A stretch of DNA of 64,000 nucleotides, taken from Pseudarthrobacter oxydans. Lineage in GTDB: Bacteria > Actinomycetota > Actinomycetes > Actinomycetales > Micrococcaceae. Positions 59,269-64,000 of the stretch are shown in pieces. Location of the stretch: positions 62,001-126,000 of the forward strand of contig NZ_JABTYH010000011.1 of the NCBI RefSeq assembly GCF_013314975.1, read 5' to 3'. The notes under the pieces were generated by a model, which saw only the letters and a list, made by a program, of their open reading frames with translations, did not search any database and was not told the DNA's origin. A program made the position numbers and the translations under genes. The first letter of the stretch is position 1. The number at the start of each line of letters is the position of its first letter.

Positions 59269-59721
59269 CTACTTGCCAGCCACGACATCGAGTTCGATGA
59301 CAGCGGCAACATCCTCGTGCAGACGGACGTTGGCCTGGTAGGAACCTACCGACTTGATGTGCACGGGCAGTTCAACCTTGCGCTTGTCGATGCTGCCGAG
59401 GCCGGCGGCCTCGACGGCGTCAGCGACGTCGCCCTGCTTGACGGTGCCGAACAGGCGTCCGGTTTCGCCGGCCTTGACGACGAGCTTGACCGGCTTGGAG
59501 GACAGTGCAGCAGCCTGCTTCTGAGCATCTTCCAGGGAAGCGTGCTCGCGGGCAGCACGGGCAGCCTTGATGGACTCAACCTGCTTTTCGCCACCCTTCG
59601 ACCAGGTCAGGGCGAAGTTGCGCGGCAGCAGGTAGTTACGTGCGTAACCGTCCTTGACCTCGACAACGTCGCCAGCAGCACCGAGACCGGTTACTTCGTG
59701 GGTCAGAATGAGCTTTGCCAT
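59269..59721 (-). CDS. rplI: 50S ribosomal protein L9
   Basis: A 150-aa ribosomal protein of normal length: the N-terminal rRNA-binding domain starts [34 protein letters not shown] with [10 protein letters not shown], a long connecting helix and a C-terminal domain ending [19 protein letters not shown]. It binds 23S rRNA and stabilises the L1 stalk. Last gene of the operon, followed by the 59216-59254 terminator. Confidence 0.97.
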   Translation of the reverse strand: MAKLILTHEVTGLGAAGDVVEVKDGYARNYLLPRNFALTWSKGGEKQVESIKAARAAREHASLEDAQKQAAALSSKPVKLVVKAGETGRLFGTVKQGDVADAVEAAGLGSIDKRKVELPVHIKSVGSYQANVRLHEDVAAVIELDVVAGK

Positions 59722-59738
59722 GTTAGTTATTCCCTTCC

Positions 59739-59978
59739 TTAGCCGCGGCCAGCGCCGGAGTAAGGCAGCAGAGCAACTTCGCGGGCGTTCTTGATTGCCT
59801 GGGCGATCTTGCGCTGTTCCTGCACCGTGACGCCAGTGACGCGACGGGCGCGGATCTTTCCGCGGTCGGAGATGAACTTGCGCAGCAATGCTACGTCCTT
59901 GTAGTCGATGACAGTGATGTCAGCGGCCTTCAAGGGGTTGGACTTTGGTTTGGGCTTACGGAGTTCAGCCTTAGCCAT
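59739..59978 (-). CDS. rpsR: 30S ribosomal protein S18
   Basis: A 79-aa protein with [31 protein letters not shown], the S18 rRNA-binding helix-turn. It lacks the Cys residues of zinc-type S18 paralogues, so it is the Zn-independent form. AGGAG lies eight bases before the ATG. Located between ssb and rplI, as in most bacteria. Confidence 0.97.
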   Translation of the reverse strand: MAKAELRKPKPKSNPLKAADITVIDYKDVALLRKFISDRGKIRARRVTGVTVQEQRKIAQAIKNAREVALLPYSGAGRG

Positions 59979-60105
59979 CGTGGAGCTCCTATTCTAGGGA
60001 GCCCGTGGATGTTGATCCACGGGATGGTGGTGGTCCGACGGCGGCAGTCACCTCGGTGCCTGGAGGCACTTTCGGCTGTCCCGGCGTCGGGCCTTAATGG
60101 GGTGT

Positions 60106-60696
60106 TTAGAAGGGAGGTTCGGAATCGGGGCCGTTGCCCCAGCCGCCTGCGTTGGAGACGCCGGGCGTTGCCCAGGGGTCGTCCTGCGCAGCCTGCTGGT
60201 TGCCGCCGCCCCAGCCTCCACCGGAGTTGCCGCCCTGGTTTCCACCAGAGTTGCCGCCTCCGAAGCCGCCGCCGCTGTTGCCGCCGCCGAAGCCACCCTG
60301 GGCGCCGCTTCCGGCACCCCCAGCGCCGGAGCGCTGGGTGCGGTTGACCTTTGCATTGGCGTAGCGCAGGCTGGGGCCGATTTCGTCGACCTCAAGCTCG
60401 ATAACGGTGCGCTTTTCGCCTTCTTTTGTTTCGTAGGAACGGCTCTTCAGGCGGCCGGTCACAATCACACGCATGCCCTTGGTCAGGGACTCGGCGACGT
60501 TCTCGGCTGCTTCACGCCAGACAGCGGCGCGGAGGAACAGGGTTTCCCCGTCCTTCCACTCGTTGGACTGGCGATCAAAGGTACGCGGGGTGGAAGCGAT
60601 GGTGAAGTTCGCTACTGCTGAACCGGACGGTGTGAACCGCAATTCCGGATCATTGGTGAGATTACCGATGACCGTAATGGTGGTCTCGCCTGCCAT
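60106..60696 (-). CDS. ssb: Single-stranded DNA-binding protein
   Basis: A 196-aa SSB. The OB fold occupies residues 1-112 ([19 protein letters not shown], then [14 protein letters not shown]), followed by a Gly/Asn/Gln-rich disordered linker and the acidic tip SEPPF that recruits partner proteins. It coats single-stranded DNA during replication and repair. It lies between rpsF and rpsR, the usual actinobacterial arrangement. Confidence 0.97.
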   Translation of the reverse strand: MAGETTITVIGNLTNDPELRFTPSGSAVANFTIASTPRTFDRQSNEWKDGETLFLRAAVWREAAENVAESLTKGMRVIVTGRLKSRSYETKEGEKRTVIELEVDEIGPSLRYANAKVNRTQRSGAGGAGSGAQGGFGGGNSGGGFGGGNSGGNQGGNSGGGWGGGNQQAAQDDPWATPGVSNAGGWGNGPDSEPPF

Positions 60697-60767
60697 CTAC
60701 TGCCTCCTTGTTGATCCTGGGTGAAGGGTGCGTTCCTGCGGTAAAGAATGAAGAATCGGTGCTGAAA

Positions 60768-61073
60768 TTACTCAGCAACAACCTTCTGCTCTTCGGGGCG
60801 GGTGATCTTGGTGCGCATGATGGTCTCGTTAAGAGACAGCTGGCGGTCAAGTTCCTTGGCGGTGTCCGGCTTGGCGGTGAAGTTCACCACGGCGTAGATA
60901 CCTTCAGACTTCTTCTTGATGTCGTAAGCCAGACGGCGACGGCCCCAGATGTCAACCTTTTCGATGGTTCCACCATCGTTGGTGATGACGTTCAGGAACT
61001 TCTGAAGCGACGGCTCAACGGTACGCTCTTCGACCTCGGGGTCGATGATTACCATCAATTCGTAAGGACGCAT
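60768..61073 (-). CDS. rpsF: 30S ribosomal protein S6
   Basis: A 101-aa protein: [21 protein letters not shown] is the canonical N-terminus, and [31 protein letters not shown] the RNA-contact surface. The ATG at 61073 is chosen; a strong AAAGGAGG lies 11 bases upstream, and the GTG at 61085 falls inside it. First gene of the rpsF-ssb-rpsR-rplI operon, with S18 as its 30S partner. Confidence 0.97.
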   Translation of the reverse strand: MRPYELMVIIDPEVEERTVEPSLQKFLNVITNDGGTIEKVDIWGRRRLAYDIKKKSEGIYAVVNFTAKPDTAKELDRQLSLNETIMRTKITRPEEQKVVAE

Positions 61074-61394
61074 ATGTGAACCCACCTCCTTTGGGCTAAG
61101 CGGTTACGGCATTTCCGTAACAGGAGGTTCATTTGCGATGCCATGCAAGGCCCCGCCGCCGGAAGGGAGGCAGGACGCAGCACAGACTTCAATATCTTAG
61201 TGCATCTGGACCGGATAGGCGATTCGCGCTTGACTCAAGGTTATGGCCGTGCTGGCGAAGGTTGCAGCATCCACGGCTCCTATGTGGAAAACGTGCAGCC
61301 GGCATCCTTCCTGCATAAAGAAACCGCCCGCACCGGCGAGCCAGGTGCGGCTGCGGGTGCGGGCGGTTCAATGCCAGGCGGACAAGCAAAGAAA
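61074..61394. other. 321-bp region between rpsF and the APC permease
   Basis: No gene seen. It contains the permease terminator (61313-61367) and, between it and rpsF, the promoter and leader of the ribosomal operon. No promoter hexamer pair could be assigned with confidence; on the minus strand TAAGATATTG occurs near 61190-61200. No obvious S6:S18-binding leader structure was recognised, though one would be expected in this place in some bacteria. Confidence 0.5.
61313..61367 (-). terminator. Terminator after the APC permease
   Basis: AACCGCCCGCACC (61321-61333) pairs with GGTGCGGGCGGTT (61355-61367) over a 21-nt loop. On the minus strand the stem is followed by TTCTTTATG (about 61313-61321). 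It separates the permease from the ribosomal operon. Confidence 0.88.
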
Positions 61395-62816
61395 TTACGA
61401 CGCCGAAGTGGACTCCACTGCCGGCTCGCGGGTTGGGCGATCCCGCAGATCCCCGCCACCCGGACGCGTACCGGACTTGCGGTAGCGCCACACGCCGACG
61501 GACACCACAACAGCCGCCAGGGCCACCGACAGCAGCAGGGACTCCCGGGTGGATTCCAGGATGACCATACCGATCAGCAGTGCCACGATGCTGACGATGG
61601 AAAGCCACGTCAGGTAGGGGAAGAGCCACATCTTCAGCTCCAGATCCTTGCCTGCGGCACCCATGCGCTTGCGGAGGATCAGTTGGGAGGACGCGATGAC
61701 CAGCCACACGAACAGGGCGATGGCACCTGAGGTGTTGACCAGGAAGAGGAATACCGTGTCGGGTGCAATGTAGTTCAGGCCTACCGTCACGAAACCCACC
61801 ACGGTGGAGGCGAGCACGGCAGCGGCCGGGACGCCCCGCGGGGAGATTCTGGTCCAGGCGGCCGGAGCGTCTCCCCGCTTGGACAGCGAGAAGAGCATGC
61901 GGCTGGCGGTGTACAGGCCGGAGTTGAGGCAGGACAGGACGGACGTGAGGACCACGATGTCCATGATGGTGCCGGCTCCCGGGATTCCGAACAGTTCAAT
62001 GACTGCAACGTAGGGGCTCTTGGCAACGCTGGCGTCATTCCAGGGCAACAGGGTGACAACGATGGCGATGGATCCGATGTAGAAGACCAGGATGCGCCAG
62101 ACGGTGGACTTGACGGCCTTCTTGACGGCGTCCACCGGGTTCTCCGATTCACCTGCGGCGATGGTGGCGATCTCCGCACCGAAGAAGGAGAAGACCACCA
62201 CCAGGATGCCGGCCAGCACAGCGCCCGGTCCGTTCGGAAGGAACCCGCCGTTGTCGATCAGGTTGCTGAGCCCCGGAGCCGGGACGCCGGGGACGAACCC
62301 CAGGATGGCGGCGGCGCCGAACAGCAGGAAAAGCACGATTGCGGCGACCTTGATGGAAGCGAACCAGAACTCGAATTCACCGTAGGACTTAACGGATCCA
62401 AGGTTGGTCAGCGTCAGCAGGACCATCAGGATGAGCGCCCAGATCCACTGGTCGATCCCGGGTACCCAGCGGTGCATAATGGCCGCGCCGGCCGTTGCTT
62501 CGATGCCCAGCACGATGATCCAGAACCAGGCGTACAGCCATCCGATGCTGAAGCCGGCCCAGCGGCCCAGCGCTTTGTCGGCGTAGGTGGAAAACGAGCC
62601 CGTCTCCGGGTTGGCCGCGGCCATTTCACCGAGCATGCGCATCACCAGGATCACCACGACGCCGGCGGCCATGTAGGCGAGCAGGATCCCCGGTCCCGCC
62701 TGCTGGATGGCGGCGCCGGAGCCGACAAACAGGCCGGCGCCAATGACGCCCGCAATCGCGATCATGGACAGGTGCCGCGGCTTAAGCGACTTGGCTAATT
62801 GCTGGTCAGCGGGCAT
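61395..62816 (-). CDS. Amino acid permease (APC superfamily, AAT family)
   Basis: A 473-aa twelve-helix permease. SMIAIAGVIGAGLFVGSG at helix 1 is the AAT-family hallmark, and GEMAAANPETGSFSTYADKALG follows helix 2; FSFFGAEIATIAAGES is the helix-6 broken region that contacts substrate. It imports a neutral or aromatic amino acid, or GABA, with H+; the sequence does not define which. ATG 62816. The C-terminal ~30 residues are a charged cytoplasmic tail. Upstream is a long intergenic region toward the divergent secreted-protein gene. Confidence 0.92.
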   Translation of the reverse strand: MPADQQLAKSLKPRHLSMIAIAGVIGAGLFVGSGAAIQQAGPGILLAYMAAGVVVILVMRMLGEMAAANPETGSFSTYADKALGRWAGFSIGWLYAWFWIIVLGIEATAGAAIMHRWVPGIDQWIWALILMVLLTLTNLGSVKSYGEFEFWFASIKVAAIVLFLLFGAAAILGFVPGVPAPGLSNLIDNGGFLPNGPGAVLAGILVVVFSFFGAEIATIAAGESENPVDAVKKAVKSTVWRILVFYIGSIAIVVTLLPWNDASVAKSPYVAVIELFGIPGAGTIMDIVVLTSVLSCLNSGLYTASRMLFSLSKRGDAPAAWTRISPRGVPAAAVLASTVVGFVTVGLNYIAPDTVFLFLVNTSGAIALFVWLVIASSQLILRKRMGAAGKDLELKMWLFPYLTWLSIVSIVALLIGMVILESTRESLLLSVALAAVVVSVGVWRYRKSGTRPGGGDLRDRPTREPAVESTSAS

Positions 62817-63217
62817 GGGAGCGCCGTCCTTCGTGGGTATGCAGATGGTATTGGCAGGCAGGGGCTTGCCGGCAAGATTGAGGACCGCTCCGCTCAGTGG
62901 GGCCGGTCACACCTTTCTCTCACTGTAAATGGCGCGGAGAAGTGGATGCGCTGTGCATCGGCACAGCCTTGGGCCACCCAATTTTGGCCATGGCCCAAGT
63001 GCGAGTACGCATAGGAATCAGAAGAAGCCCCCCAGGCAACAAGGAAACACGAAGGAAATAGTCCCCCAGCCCCGTATCCCCTAGTGACTTTCCGCACGGT
63101 TTCCCCCATTGCCCCCGGCAATTTTGGAGGTCTACATTGGCTTCCACCCGCACTCAAGCGGGACGCCAGAGCAGCGGTACGCCGTCGAGGACTATCTGCG
63201 CCACCAAGGACCTGAAT
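62817..63217. other. 401-bp divergent intergenic region with two palindromes
   Basis: No gene seen between the permease and the secreted-protein gene. It has a 12-bp palindrome CTTGCCGGCAAG (62865-62876) and a hairpin CTTGGGCC (62968-62975) / GGCCCAAG (62992-62999). C-rich tracts lie before 63118. A TTG at 63137 with GGAGG upstream is an alternative start for the secreted protein. No clear promoter was assigned. Confidence 0.5.
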
Positions 63218-64000
63218 ATGCACACAGCAAAAGTTCGCCATCCCGTTCCGCAAGCCCTGGTCTTGGCCGTTGCCCTTGTCCTGGGCCTTATGGCGGCTGG
63301 CGGCACAGCCCAGGCGGCAGAGAATTACGGCTACCAGAGCATCAGTTACTCGGGGGTGGCCAACACGCCGACCTCCGACAAGCCGCAGAGCAAGCTGTGG
63401 TGGAACGACGGATCCTGGTGGGCCCAGATGTGGACCACGGGAACCGGCTGGCAAATCTATCGGCTCGACAGGGCAACCAAGACGTGGGTGAGCACCGGGG
63501 TTACCAACGACACCAGGAGCAGCACGCTGTCCGACACGTTGTGGGACGGCAACAAACTGTACATCGCCTCCCATGTGGCGACCATTTCCGGGGACTCCGG
63601 CTCAAAGGCGTCACTCACAGGCCAGCCTGCCAAGCTGTACCGATACAGCTACGCTGCCGGCAAATACACGCTGGACTCCGGTTTTCCCAGCAACATCAAT
63701 AACAACAGCAGCGAGTCCATGACCATCGACAAGGACACTACAGGTGCTGTGTGGGCCACATGGACGCAGGTGTCGGGGAGCTCAACCTCCGGGTTCACCA
63801 GCAGCGTCTATGTCAATTCATTGAACCCGGGCACATCCACTTGGGGGACACCGTTTGTCCTGCCGGTCGCCGATCCGAACCCGGCACCGGATGACATCTC
63901 GGCCATCGTCGCCTTTGGAAGCAACAAGATCGGTGTGATGTGGAGCGATGCTCCCGCTGGAACCGTGTACTGGGCCACCCGCACGGATGGAACCTCTCCT
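63218..64000 (+). CDS. Secreted beta-propeller protein, paralogue of 55312-57513, 3' truncated by window
   Basis: The first 261 residues of a larger protein. Signal peptide MHTAKVRHPVPQALVLAVALV with hydrophobic core and cleavage after AQA. The mature part follows the propeller of the protein ending at 55312: LWWNDGSWWAQMW, RLDRATKTWVSTGV, LWDGNKLYIAS, ESMTIDKDTTGAVWATW, IGVMWS. AAGGA stands seven bases before the ATG at 63218; the TTG at 63137 (GGAGG) would add 27 residues before the signal and is less likely. The two genes are 5.7 kb apart on opposite strands. Domains beyond residue 261 are unseen. Confidence 0.85.
   Translation, partial: MHTAKVRHPVPQALVLAVALVLGLMAAGGTAQAAENYGYQSISYSGVANTPTSDKPQSKLWWNDGSWWAQMWTTGTGWQIYRLDRATKTWVSTGVTNDTRSSTLSDTLWDGNKLYIASHVATISGDSGSKASLTGQPAKLYRYSYAAGKYTLDSGFPSNINNNSSESMTIDKDTTGAVWATWTQVSGSSTSGFTSSVYVNSLNPGTSTWGTPFVLPVADPNPAPDDISAIVAFGSNKIGVMWSDAPAGTVYWATRTDGTSP

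Overview
The window is high-GC, gene-dense actinobacterial chromosome. Protein families, IclR-controlled aromatic catabolism, GTG/TTG starts and the rpsF-ssb-rpsR-rplI-dnaB neighbourhood fit Micrococcaceae (Arthrobacter/Pseudarthrobacter type). This assignment comes from recognising protein families, not from a database search. No rRNA, tRNA, CRISPR array, insertion sequence or prophage was seen.

Layout. 1-2604: end of an iron/polyamine-type ABC importer (ATPase plus fused permease). 2605-4256: FAD monooxygenase divergent from a TetR regulator across a small palindrome. 4293-6356: pobA and an IclR regulator. 6418-12891: FUSC-like membrane protein, membrane ACT protein, lipid kinase, three-subunit pnt transhydrogenase and a YjbR protein. 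13003-17029: tripartite tricarboxylate-type transporter (tctC-tctB-tctA) with an IclR gene. 17257-18129: first quinate/shikimate dehydrogenase. 18160-28696 (minus strand): a second quinate/shikimate dehydrogenase, quiC (dehydroshikimate dehydratase fused to an HPPD-like domain), pcaH-pcaG-pcaB-pcaD-pcaC-pcaF-pcaI-pcaJ and an IclR gene. 28832-31209: another IclR regulator divergent from an MFS aromatic/shikimate-type transporter.

Together these genes give an apparently complete route: quinate/shikimate to dehydroshikimate (two dehydrogenases) to protocatechuate (QuiC), 4-hydroxybenzoate to protocatechuate (PobA), then ring cleavage and the beta-ketoadipate pathway to succinyl-CoA and acetyl-CoA. 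Two different transporter classes and four IclR regulators surround it.

31378-41825 is mixed: ATP-dependent DNA ligase, AEC transporter, a coupled LLM-oxidoreductase/GH13/microprotein operon, AlaA-like aminotransferase, an overlapping ThiS/MoaD-like and beta-propeller pair, and a repeat-rich surface protein followed by a sortase. 41893-45618: universal stress protein, a candidate structured RNA, then csoR-copZ-copA behind two CsoR-type operators. 45642-52333: small conserved proteins, a WXG100 protein, EamA and MATE exporters, a CGNR zinc-finger regulator, DoxX behind a perfect 15-bp inverted repeat, and a double-hotdog thioesterase.

52361-61073 is replication and translation housekeeping: dnaB (TTG start), a 661-bp gene-free stretch rich in DnaA-box-like sites, two membrane-anchored hypothetical proteins, a large secreted propeller/DNRLRE protein, an FMN reductase, PhzF, and rplI-rpsR-ssb-rpsF. 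61395-64000: an APC permease and the start of a second secreted protein paralogous to the one at 55312-57513.
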